This document shows, in pieces, positions 52,310 to 60,844 of a DNA stretch of 63,673 bases (its first letter is position 1; every line of letters begins with the position of its first letter). Both the position numbers and the translations under genes were made by a program. The stretch is taken from positions 1-63,673 of the forward strand of contig CAZHBZ010000004.1 in assembly GCA_964530925.1 (NCBI GenBank), written 5' to 3'. The DNA is from LiPW-15 sp964530925 (lineage in GTDB: Bacteria; Patescibacteriota; Minisyncoccia; UBA6257; 2-01-FULL-56-20). The notes beneath the pieces were generated by a model that saw only the letters and a list, made by a program, of their open reading frames with translations, was not told where the DNA came from and made no database searches.

Positions 52310-52390
52310 ATGGTCCGGACAGTCCATGGACTATCCAGGATTTCACAAGGGATTCCGGCTGCCCGGGAATTCCTTGGGCGGTTTTTTGTT
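52310..52390 (+). promoter_or_regulatory. rplC leader with alternative hairpins
   Basis: GGACAGTCC..GGACTATCC hairpin (52315-52336), then AAGGGATTCC that can pair with GGAATTCCTT, and a terminator-like CTGCCC / GGGCGG stem with TTTTTT (52359-52387). The second and third structures overlap, so only one can form: an attenuator layout. Ligand, if any, is unknown; ribosomal-protein feedback is the usual case. Confidence 0.5.
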
Positions 52391-52391
52391 A

Positions 52392-52430
52392 ATCTCTACG
52401 GATTACGAATAAATACGAATATACGAATTT
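52392..52430. repeat. Stutter-type spacer before rplC
   Basis: TCTACGGATTACGAATAAAT and TACGAATATACGAATT, ending at the ATG. Confidence 0.55.
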
Positions 52431-52976
52431 ATGTTCATACTTGGCAAAAAATTTAGAATGACTCAGATCTGGAAGGACGGGAAGATTATTCCGGTTACTT
52501 TGATTTCGGCCGCTCCAAACAAGGTTTCCATCGTCCGTACTGAGGAAAAAGACGGATATAATGCGGTTCAGGTTCAGCTTGGACGCACCAAAAAAGAATT
52601 CAAGACGAGCGATTCTTCTTTAGAGAAAGGCTCCGAGATAAACGTTTCGGTCTTTAAAGAAGGAGATATCGTCAAAGTTGCCGGCACAATGAAGGGACGC
52701 GGTTATCAGGGCGCGGTTAAACGCCATGGTTTCCACGGCGGTCCCGCCACTCACGGTCAGAAAAATCGCCAAAGAGCCGTCGGTTCTATCGGCGCGACCG
52801 CTCCGCAGCGCGTTACCCCCGGACACAGAATGGCCGGACACATGGGCGACACCCGCGTTACCGTTACCAATTTGACTATCGTCGGAGTTGATCCGGAAAA
52901 GAATTTGCTTCTCATAAAAGGCGCGGTTCCTGGCGCAATCAATGGAGTGCTTGAAATCGTTAAAATAAACGATTAA
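52431..52976 (+). CDS. rplC: 50S ribosomal protein L3
   Basis: 181 residues, slightly short of the usual ~205. GKKFRMTQIWKDGKIIPVTLI start; MKGRGYQGAVKRHGFHGGPATHG and PGHRMAGHMGDTRVTV are the 23S-contacting signature. First gene of the long S10-spc transcript. Confidence 0.97.
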   Translation: MFILGKKFRMTQIWKDGKIIPVTLISAAPNKVSIVRTEEKDGYNAVQVQLGRTKKEFKTSDSSLEKGSEINVSVFKEGDIVKVAGTMKGRGYQGAVKRHGFHGGPATHGQKNRQRAVGSIGATAPQRVTPGHRMAGHMGDTRVTVTNLTIVGVDPEKNLLLIKGAVPGAINGVLEIVKIND

Positions 52977-53095
52977 ATCCAAATTTCAAATGGCAAATAT
53001 CAAATCAATGTCAAAGTCTAAAAATCCAAATTTTAACTCTTTAAGTTTTGGGTTTGATTTGGCATTTGAACTTTATAATTTGAACTTTTAATAAT
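52977..53095. repeat. AT-rich stutter spacer between rplC and rplD
   Basis: 119 nt with no gene: CAAATTTCAAATGGCAAAT-type words followed by their inverse (GGTTTGATTTGGCATTTGAA), so the region can fold on itself. Confidence 0.55.
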
Positions 53096-53812
53096 ATGGC
53101 TACTGATTCCAAAAAAACTAAAAAAGCTCCGTCCGTAAGAAAGCCGAAGGCCGTCGCCTTAGGTTCTATGGAGGCGGAAGTTTTTGACTTTAACAATAAG
53201 GCTGTCGGTAAAATCGAAATGCCGAAGTCGGTTTTCGGAGTTTCCTGGAATCCGGGACTCGTTAAGCAAGTTGTTTTGGCTCAGATGGCGAATCTCCGCC
53301 GTCCTTGGGCGCACGCCAAAGGCAGGGGAGAAGTCCGCGGTGGCGGTAAGAAGCCCTGGAAGCAGAAAGGAACCGGCCGTTCCAGGCACGGCTCCATTCG
53401 TTCGCCCATTTGGAAAGGCGGCGGTAAATCTCACGGCCCGACAAAGGAAAGGGATTATACCCAGAAAGTTAATAAAAAAATGAAGCGAGCCGCCCTCTTC
53501 TCGGTGCTTTCGAGGAAATTTAAAGATGGCGAGATAAAGATCGTGAAAGCTTTTGATATTGAAAAGCCGAAGACCGCTCTTATGGCGACCGCTTTGACCG
53601 CGCTTATCGGGAGGCCAAAGACCACCAAGAAATATGACGCGCTTTTGGTTTATGGAGCCGAAACCAAAAATCTTTCGAGAGCTACCCGCAATTTACCGAA
53701 GGCCAAAGTTTTGGATTCCAACTCACTCAATGTCTACGATATTTTGAACTACAAGCATTTGCTTATCGAGGAAAAGGCCGTGGAAACTATCGCTAACCAC
53801 TACAAGATATAA
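53096..53812 (+). CDS. rplD: 50S ribosomal protein L4
   Basis: 238 residues, about 30 longer than usual because of a basic N-terminal extension (MATDSKKTKKAPSVRKPKAV). The tunnel-lining loop block RPWAHAKGRGEVRGGGKKPWKQKGTGRSRHGSIRSPIWKGGG is canonical. rplW follows 1 nt after the stop. Confidence 0.97.
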   Translation: MATDSKKTKKAPSVRKPKAVALGSMEAEVFDFNNKAVGKIEMPKSVFGVSWNPGLVKQVVLAQMANLRRPWAHAKGRGEVRGGGKKPWKQKGTGRSRHGSIRSPIWKGGGKSHGPTKERDYTQKVNKKMKRAALFSVLSRKFKDGEIKIVKAFDIEKPKTALMATALTALIGRPKTTKKYDALLVYGAETKNLSRATRNLPKAKVLDSNSLNVYDILNYKHLLIEEKAVETIANHYKI

Positions 53813-53813
53813 A

Positions 53814-54098
53814 ATGGCAGACACACTTTTGATCAGAAAAATCGGTCTTACCGAAAAGGCCACAATAATGCAGGAAGGCGGCAAATACGTTTTCATGGTA
53901 GCGAAAGGCGCCACCAAGCCGGAAATAAGGAAAGCGATAGAATCGCTCTACGGCGTTAAAGTTGCTGACGTCAATACCATTCGCTCCTATTCCCGCGCCA
54001 AACGTTATGGTTTTAAGATTGGCGGCAAGAAGGAATATAAGAAAGCCGTGGTAACTCTTAAAGAAGGCGAAAAAATAGATACCGCTCAAACAAAATAA
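53814..54098 (+). CDS. rplW: 50S ribosomal protein L23
   Basis: 94 residues. Tunnel-exit protein and docking site for trigger factor/SRP: LIRKIGLTEKATIMQ start, YVFMVAKGATKPEIRKAIESLYGVKVADVNT block. Confidence 0.96.
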   Translation: MADTLLIRKIGLTEKATIMQEGGKYVFMVAKGATKPEIRKAIESLYGVKVADVNTIRSYSRAKRYGFKIGGKKEYKKAVVTLKEGEKIDTAQTK

Positions 54099-54147
54099 TC
54101 ATTAATTCGTATATTCGTAATAAATCAGTAATCTGTAGAGAATACCC

Positions 54148-54972
54148 ATGAAAGCTCATAATCCAACAAGTCCATCAAGAAGGCAGGCCACCAATGTGGA
54201 GTATAAGAAACTCCTTACCGGGGACAAGCCATATAAATCCCTACTTAAGAAAATTAAGCAGAGTTCAGGCCGCAATTCCGCCGGGCGTATCACCCAACGC
54301 CACCAGGGAGGAGGGAATAAAAAGATATATCGCATAATCGATTGGAAAATGAAGCCGGGCAAGGCCTTGGTTGAAACCGTGGAATATGATCCGTATCGCA
54401 CCGCTTTCATCGCTCGGGTTAAATATGAAAATGATTCTCGCGCCTATATTCTTGCTCCGCACAACATCACTAAGGGCGCGACTCTTACTATCGCTGAATC
54501 TACTCCGCTCAAGAACGGAAACAGGATGAAACTTAAAAATATTCCGGTAGGTTATCAGGTCCACAATGTCGAGCTTCAGCCGGGCCAAGGTGGAAAGATA
54601 ATTCGTTCCGCTGGAAGCTACGCCGAGGTTTTGGCGAACGCCGATGGTTATACCGACCTTAAAATGCCGTCCGGCGAAGTTCGGCACGTCCTCTGGGAAG
54701 GATTCGCGTCTTTGGGCCAACTCTCGAATATCGAGCATAACCTCGTTAATATCGGCAAGGCCGGGAGATCGCGCCACATGGGCATTCGTCCGACCGTTCG
54801 TGGTTCCGCGATGAACCCGGTGGATCACCCGTACGGTGGCGGTGAAGGCTCTCAGCCTCGCGGCACCAAGCGCCCGAAAGATGTCTATGGTAATATTACC
54901 GGCGGTAGAAAGACTCGAGCAAAGAGAAAGCCGACTAACCGCTTAATAGTAAAAAGAAGGAACAAAAAGTAA
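54148..54972 (+). CDS. rplB: 50S ribosomal protein L2
   Basis: 274 residues, full length. GRNSAGRITQRHQGGGNKKIYRIIDW, the GRSRHMGIRPTVRGSAMNPVDHPYGGGEG region near the peptidyl-transferase centre, and a basic tail. A stutter spacer in inverse orientation (ATTCGTATATTCGTAA) precedes it. Confidence 0.98.
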   Translation: MKAHNPTSPSRRQATNVEYKKLLTGDKPYKSLLKKIKQSSGRNSAGRITQRHQGGGNKKIYRIIDWKMKPGKALVETVEYDPYRTAFIARVKYENDSRAYILAPHNITKGATLTIAESTPLKNGNRMKLKNIPVGYQVHNVELQPGQGGKIIRSAGSYAEVLANADGYTDLKMPSGEVRHVLWEGFASLGQLSNIEHNLVNIGKAGRSRHMGIRPTVRGSAMNPVDHPYGGGEGSQPRGTKRPKDVYGNITGGRKTRAKRKPTNRLIVKRRNKK

Positions 54973-55011
54973 TTTATACCGATTACGAATCAGTACTAAT
55001 ATACAAATATA

Positions 55012-55323
55012 ATGTCACGTTCAATCAAAAAAGGTCCGTATGTGGACCAGAATCTCCTCGAGAAGATTGCCAAGCAAAAACCGGAAGGTCCGGCGATAAA
55101 GACTTGGGCGCGAGCTTCGGAAATTTCTCCGGAAATGGTGGGCTATCTCTTTGCCGTCCATAACGGAAAAGATTTTATCGAAGTCAGAGTCGCGGAGGAA
55201 ATGGTCGGGCACAGGCTCGGAGAGTTTTCTTTGACCCGCAAATTTACTCGCCACGGCGGAAAGATGCAGAAAGAAATCGAGCAGAAGGCCGCCGCCCCCG
55301 CCGCCTCTCCCGCTAAAAAGTAA
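55012..55323 (+). CDS. rpsS: 30S ribosomal protein S19
   Basis: 103 residues. SRSIKKGPYVDQNLLEKI start and VGHRLGEFSLTRKFTRHGGK core; the C-terminal Ala/Lys-rich tail is an extension. Confidence 0.97.
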   Translation: MSRSIKKGPYVDQNLLEKIAKQKPEGPAIKTWARASEISPEMVGYLFAVHNGKDFIEVRVAEEMVGHRLGEFSLTRKFTRHGGKMQKEIEQKAAAPAASPAKK

Positions 55324-55350
55324 TCTTTTATTCAAGTAATATTCCACAAA

Positions 55351-55962
55351 ATGAGCAACCAAGCTAAACAACCGAGGAAGAATCTCAGCCGCGAAAAGCG
55401 GGCAGTTTCTGAATCTCCGATTAGCGCCGGGGAGAAGCAGGTTGTGAAGTTAAACTACCTTAGGATGGCCCCGAGAAAAGTTCGTTTGGTTGCGAGCCTG
55501 GTTAACGGCATGGGTGTAAACGAAGCCGAGGCCCAATTGCTTTTCATAAGCAAGCGCGCGGCCAAGCCGATTTTGAAATTATTGCGTTCCGCGGTTGCGG
55601 CGGCCAAGGCTAAGGGCAAGCTTAATATGGAAATATTGAAGATAGAATCTATTCGCGTGGATGGAGGACCGATGCTTAAGCGTTTTATGGCCCGCGCCCA
55701 AGGTTCTATGGCGGAGATACAGAAGAAGATGAGCCACATTACTTTGATTTTGGCCGAAGACAAGAAAATCAAAAATTCTCGCTACAAGATATTAGTTCAC
55801 AAGAAGACGAAGCACTTGTCTCACGAAGAAGGCAAGAAGAAAACCAAAAAGGAAGGCAGTATCGAAAAGCCGCAGAGACCGAGAAATCCAGGATTCTTCA
55901 AGAAAGTCTTCCAGCGGAATACCGGCAATAAAGGTGCGCCAAATACTAAAGGCGGAGAATAG
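55351..55962 (+). CDS. rplV: 50S ribosomal protein L22, extended
   Basis: 203 residues against ~115 in most bacteria. Core VKLNYLRMAPRKVRLVASLVNGMGVNEAEAQL to MAEIQKKMSHITLILAED is normal; about 28 extra N-terminal residues and a ~60-residue basic C-terminal tail (HEEGKKKTKKEGSIEKPQ...) are added. Confidence 0.96.
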   Translation: MSNQAKQPRKNLSREKRAVSESPISAGEKQVVKLNYLRMAPRKVRLVASLVNGMGVNEAEAQLLFISKRAAKPILKLLRSAVAAAKAKGKLNMEILKIESIRVDGGPMLKRFMARAQGSMAEIQKKMSHITLILAEDKKIKNSRYKILVHKKTKHLSHEEGKKKTKKEGSIEKPQRPRNPGFFKKVFQRNTGNKGAPNTKGGE

Positions 55963-55968
55963 AAAACA

Positions 55969-56688
55969 ATGGGTCAAAAAATAAATCCAAAATCTTTCAG
56001 GACAGGAATAAACAAGAATTGGTCTTCCAGGTGGTTTTTTGCTTTGCCTCCGGAAAAAGGAGGAAAGAAGACCTCTATCCCGAAATCCAAGATGTATGCA
56101 CGCTTTTTGATGGAAGACGAAGCTATTAGAAAGACCGTTGCCGAAAAAATCGCTCTTTCCGGAGTCGCCTCTATTGAGATAGAGCGAACCGCTTCAAATG
56201 TTCGTGTTTATATCAAAGCCGCGAAGCCCGGTTTGGTTATTGGCCGCGGAGGAAAAGGGGTGGAAGATTTAACCAAAGCTATCGATATCGCCATTCGCAA
56301 AGTTCGCGAGGAAAAACAGCCGGTTCCTTTGAGCGTTAATATCGAGGAGCTTAAGAGGACGGAAATTTCGGCCGAATACACCGCGCAACAGATTGCTTGG
56401 GATATCGAAAAAAGAATGTCCACTCGCCGTACGATGAAAAAGTATTTGGATTTCATCGGCCAAAACAGAGAAGCGAAGGGAGCGAAGATATTGGTCTCCG
56501 GACGTATCGATGGAAACGAAATTTCCCGCCGCGAAGTCTTGAAATTTGGCGCCTTGCCTCTTCAGAACTTGCGCGCGGATATAGATTACGGGACCGCGAC
56601 CGCGCACACTTCCTATGGAACGAACGGAATCAAAGTCTGGATATATAAGGGCGAAATATTCGAAAGGAAAAAGAAAGAAACCAAGTAA
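55969..56688 (+). CDS. rpsC: 30S ribosomal protein S3
   Basis: 239 residues. MGQKINPKSFRTGINKNWSS start, KH domain with VIGRGGKGVEDL, and the C-terminal GRIDGNEISRREVLKFGALPLQNLRADIDYG block. Confidence 0.97.
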   Translation: MGQKINPKSFRTGINKNWSSRWFFALPPEKGGKKTSIPKSKMYARFLMEDEAIRKTVAEKIALSGVASIEIERTASNVRVYIKAAKPGLVIGRGGKGVEDLTKAIDIAIRKVREEKQPVPLSVNIEELKRTEISAEYTAQQIAWDIEKRMSTRRTMKKYLDFIGQNREAKGAKILVSGRIDGNEISRREVLKFGALPLQNLRADIDYGTATAHTSYGTNGIKVWIYKGEIFERKKKETK

Positions 56689-56694
56689 ACTCCC

Positions 56695-57105
56695 ATGCTC
56701 GTACCAAAAAAAGTAAAACACAGGAAGTGGCATAAAGGACGCTCGAGGAAAAGAACGGTTGAGACCCGCGGGCTGACTTTGGCTTTTGGAAAATTCGGTC
56801 TGAAGGCTATGGAATCCGCTTGGCTCAACTCCCGCCAGATAGAGGCCGGACGCCGCACCATAACGAATTTCTTGAAACGCGAAGGACGTCTTTGGATCCG
56901 TGTTTTTCCCGACAAACCGGTGACCGCCCGTCCGCCTGAGCTTACTATGGGTGGTGGAAAAGGTTCTGTGGACCGCTATGTTTTCCCAGTCCGCCCTGGG
57001 CGTATCATTTTTGAAATCGACGGCGTATCGCTTACGACAGCCAAGGAAGCTCTGCGTCGAGCCGGACATAAAATGCCGTTTACCGTAAAATTCATATCCA
57101 AGTAA
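56695..57105 (+). CDS. rplP: 50S ribosomal protein L16
   Basis: 136 residues. MLVPKKVKHRKWHKGR start; FPDKPVTARPPELTMGGGKGSVDRYVFPVRPGRIIFEIDG carries the conserved A-site-facing loop. Confidence 0.97.
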   Translation: MLVPKKVKHRKWHKGRSRKRTVETRGLTLAFGKFGLKAMESAWLNSRQIEAGRRTITNFLKREGRLWIRVFPDKPVTARPPELTMGGGKGSVDRYVFPVRPGRIIFEIDGVSLTTAKEALRRAGHKMPFTVKFISK

Positions 57106-57106
57106 T

Positions 57107-57301
57107 ATGAAATCCAAAGAAATTCAAGAATTGAGGACCAAGCCAAAAGTTGAGCTTTTGAAAGAGCTTAACGAGACCAAAGCCGAATTGAGGAAGGCTA
57201 CGTTTGACTTGGGAGCCGGAAAACTCAATAATGTCAGGACCCCGCGAGCTCTCAGGAAGAAAATCGCGAGGCTTTCGACGTTTTTAAACCAAAATGGATA
57301 A
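57107..57301 (+). CDS. rpmC: 50S ribosomal protein L29
   Basis: 64 residues, two-helix hairpin. KEIQELRTKPKVELLKELNETKAELRKATFDLGAGKLNN is typical. The 3' end overlaps rpsQ by 8 nt. Confidence 0.94.
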   Translation: MKSKEIQELRTKPKVELLKELNETKAELRKATFDLGAGKLNNVRTPRALRKKIARLSTFLNQNG

Positions 57302-57542
57302 ACAGCCTAAAAAAAGAAGGATCCAAGGAATCGTGGTTTCCGATAAAATGACGAAGACCCGCGTGGTTGCGGTATCTGGAACCAGGAAGCACCCGAAATA
57401 TCAGCGTCTCTACAAAGTCACCAAGAGGTTTAAGGCTCATGACGAAGAGAACGCTTATAAGGTTGGTGATGTAGTAATAATCGAAGAAACCCGGCCTCTT
57501 TCCAAAGAAAAGAGATTCAAGATAGTGGAAAAGATAAAATAG
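57294..57542 (+). CDS. rpsQ: 30S ribosomal protein S17
   Basis: 82 residues. RRIQGIVVSDKMTKTRVVAVSGTRKHPKYQRLYKVTKRFKAHDEENAYKVGDVVIIEETRPLSKEKRF covers the whole OB-fold family pattern. Confidence 0.96.
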   Translation: MDKQPKKRRIQGIVVSDKMTKTRVVAVSGTRKHPKYQRLYKVTKRFKAHDEENAYKVGDVVIIEETRPLSKEKRFKIVEKIK

Positions 57543-57570
57543 ATTCGATAAGCTCACTCTATAAATAATA

Positions 57571-57939
57571 ATGATACAAGAACGGTCCATCCTAAAAGTC
57601 GCGGATAACTCGGGCGCAAAGCTCGTGCGCTGTTTCCGCATACTTGGAGGCACCCGACATCGTTATGCGAGGATAGGGGATATATTTGTCGCCTCCGTCC
57701 AATCCGCGGAACCGCGGAAAGCCACCAAGAAAAAGGACATCGTCCGCTGTGTTGTGGTGCGCGCCAAGGCTCCCTTTAGGAGGGCTGACGGAACCTATCT
57801 CCGCTTTGATGAGAACGCGGCAGTTATAATAAACGCAAAGAATGAGCCTGTTTCCACTCGTGTTTTCGGTCCGATGCCCAGGGAGCTTAAGGGGCGCGGT
57901 TATGAAAAGATATTTACCATGGCGGAAGAAATCGTGTAA
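57571..57939 (+). CDS. rplN: 50S ribosomal protein L14
   Basis: 122 residues, full length. MIQERSILKVADNSGAKLVRCFRILGG start; FDENAAVIINAKNEPVSTRVFGPMPRELK end block. Confidence 0.97.
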   Translation: MIQERSILKVADNSGAKLVRCFRILGGTRHRYARIGDIFVASVQSAEPRKATKKKDIVRCVVVRAKAPFRRADGTYLRFDENAAVIINAKNEPVSTRVFGPMPRELKGRGYEKIFTMAEEIV

Positions 57940-57983
57940 TTCTCTATGGATTACGAATTTATACAGATATACGAATAAATACA

Positions 57984-58283
57984 ATGAATTTAAAGAAAGG
58001 AGACCAAATTAAAATGTTGAGCGGAAAAGATCGCGGCAAGACCGGCTTGGTTCTTTCGGCGCGGGAAGGAAAAGTTGTAATCGAGGGATTGAACCTCGTT
58101 AAGAAAAGGAAGCGTCCGACTCAGCAGGGTAAGACCGGCGAAACCGTTCTTTTGCCGCGCGCCGTGGACGCTTCGAACGCTGCCCTTATCTGCAAGAACT
58201 GCAAGAAAGCGACCCGCGTTGGTTTTCGTTCCGAAGGTTCCCTAAAGATCCGTTATTGTAAGAAATGCGAAGCTCCAAATTAA
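57984..58283 (+). CDS. rplX: 50S ribosomal protein L24
   Basis: 99 residues. KOW motif LKKGDQIKMLSGKDRGKTGLVLS; C-terminal CKNCKKATRV...RYCKKC is a possible zinc ribbon, seen in many L24 proteins. A stutter spacer with GGATTACGAATTTATAC precedes it. Confidence 0.96.
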   Translation: MNLKKGDQIKMLSGKDRGKTGLVLSAREGKVVIEGLNLVKKRKRPTQQGKTGETVLLPRAVDASNAALICKNCKKATRVGFRSEGSLKIRYCKKCEAPN

Positions 58284-58288
58284 TTCAA

Positions 58289-58837
58289 ATGACCAAAGAA
58301 CTTAATCCTAAAACTTTATTAGAGAAAATCGTGGTCAACGTTGGAGTTGGAAAGCTCTCCCAGCAGGCTAATTTTGATGACAAAATTTTACCGGAGATTA
58401 AGCAGCAAATTTCTGAGATAACCGGCCAGAAGCCGAAAGAGACCCGGGCCAAGAAGTCTATTGCCGGCTTTAAGCTTAGGGAGGGCCAGGTGGTCGGAGT
58501 GGTTGTTACCCTTCGTGGTCAGAAAATGGTTGATTTTTTTGAGCGTATGAATAGAATAGTATTACCTCGCGTTCATGACTTTAAGGGTCTTTCCGTAGGT
58601 ACCGTGGATGAACGGGGAACTTTGCATGTCGGTTTCAGGGAGCAAGGCGTTTTCCCAGAACTCAATCCGGAAGAATCTCATTTCAGCTTCTCCTTTGGCG
58701 TGAATATCGTCCCGAAGTCATATAAGAAGGATGGAATGATCGAGGTTTACAAACAGCTTGGTGTTCCGTTCATGAAGGGAGAGGAAGCTAAGGCAAAAGG
58801 CAAGGGGCGCAAAAGAAGGAAATCCAATAAAAAATAA
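58289..58837 (+). CDS. rplE: 50S ribosomal protein L5
   Basis: 182 residues from the ATG at 58289, 5 nt after rplX; an in-frame ATG at 58265 lies inside rplX. LEKIVVNVGVGKLS, TGQKPKETRAKKSIAGFKLREGQ and the FPELNPEE block are typical; basic C-terminal tail. Overlaps rpsN by one base. Confidence 0.96.
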   Translation: MTKELNPKTLLEKIVVNVGVGKLSQQANFDDKILPEIKQQISEITGQKPKETRAKKSIAGFKLREGQVVGVVVTLRGQKMVDFFERMNRIVLPRVHDFKGLSVGTVDERGTLHVGFREQGVFPELNPEESHFSFSFGVNIVPKSYKKDGMIEVYKQLGVPFMKGEEAKAKGKGRKRRKSNKK

Positions 58838-59022
58838 TGGCAAAAACTTCCGTAGTCGCAAGAAGCAAAAAGACGCCGAAATACTCCACTCGTATTGTGA
58901 GGCGTTGTTTTCGCTGCGGCAGGAAGAGGGGATATATGCGCGCGTTCGGAATATGCAGGATCTGTTTCCGCGAACTTGCGACTGCTGGCTACATTCCGGG
59001 TGTTAAAAAATCTTCCTGGTAA
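58837..59022 (+). CDS. rpsN: 30S ribosomal protein S14, zinc type
   Basis: 61 residues, the short zinc-binding form (S14 type Z) with CFRCGRKRGYMRAFGICRICF supplying four Cys ligands. No zinc-free paralogue is in the window. Confidence 0.97.
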   Translation: MAKTSVVARSKKTPKYSTRIVRRCFRCGRKRGYMRAFGICRICFRELATAGYIPGVKKSSW

Positions 59023-59027
59023 ATAAT

Positions 59028-59408
59028 ATGTATTACGACTTACTTCCAAAAATTAAAAACGCCGCCAGAGCCAGAAAAGAGTTTATTCAAACTTCTTATT
59101 CGAACATGGATTTGGCTCTCGCAAAAATATTGGTTTCCGCGGGATATCTTAGGAGCGCCCATAAAAAAGAAGTAGGTAAGAAACAGTTTTTGGAAGTTAA
59201 GGTTTCCTACAAAGGTAAAGAGCCAAATTTCACGGATTTTAAACTTGTTTCCAAGCCGGGCCGCAGAATCTATAAAGGATACCAGGAGCTCATGCCCATC
59301 AAGCAGGGTTATGGAATTTCCATACTTTCCACTTCTAAAGGAGTTATGACCAACCGAGAAGCCCGCAAAGAAAAAGTCGGTGGCGAATATCTTTGCGAAA
59401 TTTGGTAA
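59028..59408 (+). CDS. rpsH: 30S ribosomal protein S8
   Basis: 126 residues. DLLPKIKNAARARKEFIQTSYSNMDLALAKILVSAGYL; end block YGISILSTSKGVMTNREARKEKVGGEYLCEIW is diagnostic. Confidence 0.97.
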   Translation: MYYDLLPKIKNAARARKEFIQTSYSNMDLALAKILVSAGYLRSAHKKEVGKKQFLEVKVSYKGKEPNFTDFKLVSKPGRRIYKGYQELMPIKQGYGISILSTSKGVMTNREARKEKVGGEYLCEIW

Positions 59409-59412
59409 AAAC

Positions 59413-59958
59413 ATGTCTAGACTAGCTAAAAAACCGATTAAATTACTTGAGGGAGTCACCGTCCGCGAAGAAGACGGCAAGCTTGTTTTTAAGGGCCCGA
59501 AGGGCGAACACTCCGTAAAGGTTCCGGTTTTTGTGAAAGCCGAAATTTTAGGCGACGCGGTGCAGATAACGACTACCGGTAATAGCAAACAAGCCATGGC
59601 TAACACCGGAACCACAGCTTCTCTCGTTAAGAATGCGATTCTCGGCGTGAAAGAAGGATTTCAAAAGGTTTTAGAGATAGAAGGAGTTGGTTATAAAGCC
59701 GTGATGGAGGGGACTACAATTGTTCTTTCTTTGGGTTTCGTTAATCCGATAAAGATTGCCGCTCCGGCCGGAATCACCATAACCGTTGAGAAAAATCAGA
59801 TAAAAGTTACCGGTGTTGATAAGGGAATGGTCGGCGAAATCGCCGCGACTATTCGCGCACAGAAGAAGCCGGAGCCGTATAAGGGCAAAGGCATTCACTA
59901 TCAAGGAGAGGTAATAGTGCGCAAAGTCGGTAAGAAAGCCGGTGCCGCCGCCGCATAA
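59413..59958 (+). CDS. rplF: 50S ribosomal protein L6
   Basis: 181 residues from the ATG at 59413 (MSRLAKKPI), 4 nt after rpsH; a frame from 59380 overlaps rpsH. Two L6 domains; PEPYKGKGIHYQGEVIVRKVGKKAG near the end is the family signature. Confidence 0.96.
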   Translation: MSRLAKKPIKLLEGVTVREEDGKLVFKGPKGEHSVKVPVFVKAEILGDAVQITTTGNSKQAMANTGTTASLVKNAILGVKEGFQKVLEIEGVGYKAVMEGTTIVLSLGFVNPIKIAAPAGITITVEKNQIKVTGVDKGMVGEIAATIRAQKKPEPYKGKGIHYQGEVIVRKVGKKAGAAAA

Positions 59959-59963
59959 ATCTC

Positions 59964-60317
59964 ATGAAACAGAAATTACTTTATGAAAGAAAAGAAAGGA
60001 GAGCCAAGCGCACCCGCGCCAAGCTTCACGGGACTCAAGCGATTCCGCGTCTTTCGGTTTTCAGGAGCAATAAATTTATATACGCGCAGCTTATCGATGA
60101 CGAGGCGATGAAGACCTTGGCCTCTGTTTCTTCGAGAGAGCTCGTGAAGGGTAAAAAAACCAAAATTGATGCCGCGAAACTCGTTGGCGAAGAGATTGCC
60201 AAAAAAGCGAAAGAACTGAAGCTTGAGGGAGTTATTTTCGATCGTGGCGCTTACAGATTTCATGGACGTGTTAAGGCTCTGGCCGAAGCCACAAGAGAAG
60301 CGGGACTAAAGATATAA
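59964..60317 (+). CDS. rplR: 50S ribosomal protein L18
   Basis: 117 residues. 5S rRNA-binding protein: RRAKRTRAKLHGTQAIPRLSVFRSNKFIYAQLIDDE and FDRGAYRFHGRVKALAEATREAGLKI. Confidence 0.96.
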   Translation: MKQKLLYERKERRAKRTRAKLHGTQAIPRLSVFRSNKFIYAQLIDDEAMKTLASVSSRELVKGKKTKIDAAKLVGEEIAKKAKELKLEGVIFDRGAYRFHGRVKALAEATREAGLKI

Positions 60318-60318
60318 A

Positions 60319-60843
60319 ATGATGTTCAATAATAACAATCGTGGACGAGGACCGGGCCGGGGGCCGCGCGAACAATATAAAGACGAGTTCAACGAAAAAG
60401 TTTTGGATATGCGGCGCGTAACCCGCGTGGTTAAGGGCGGTAAGCGTTTTCGTTTCCGGGCAACCGTTGTTATCGGTGACGGTAAGGGTCGTGTTGGCGT
60501 GGGTATCGGCAAGGGCGCCGATTTCCAACAGTCCGTGATGAAGGGGAAGGCAGATGCCAAGAAATCTCTTTTATTTGTAAAGCTTAAAGATGGCCGCACC
60601 ATCGCTCATGAAGCTTTCGCGAAATATGGAGCAGCCGAAGTAATTATTAAGCCAGCTAAGATCGGTCACGGGCTTAAGGCCGGAGGAGCGGTTCGCGTGG
60701 TTTTGGGTCTTGCAGGAATTAAAGATGCGACCGCGAAGTGTCTTTCGAGAACCTCAAACAAACTTACCAACGCTTTGGCGACCATCGAAGCTCTTAAAAA
60801 GGTTCGTCTCGTAAAACCGCAGAAAGCGGAAGTTCAAGCTTAA
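60319..60843 (+). CDS. rpsE: 30S ribosomal protein S5
   Basis: 174 residues. VLDMRRVTRVVKGGKRFRFRATVVIGDGKGRVGVGIGKG is the dsRBD-like signature; Gly/Arg-rich start. The next gene is rplO, so the usual rpmD (L30) gene between them is absent. Confidence 0.97.
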   Translation: MMFNNNNRGRGPGRGPREQYKDEFNEKVLDMRRVTRVVKGGKRFRFRATVVIGDGKGRVGVGIGKGADFQQSVMKGKADAKKSLLFVKLKDGRTIAHEAFAKYGAAEVIIKPAKIGHGLKAGGAVRVVLGLAGIKDATAKCLSRTSNKLTNALATIEALKKVRLVKPQKAEVQA

Positions 60844-60844
60844 A

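Noticed and set aside
56269..57117. 282-residue open frame antisense to rpsC and rplP
   Set aside because: Covers two unmistakable ribosomal genes on the other strand.
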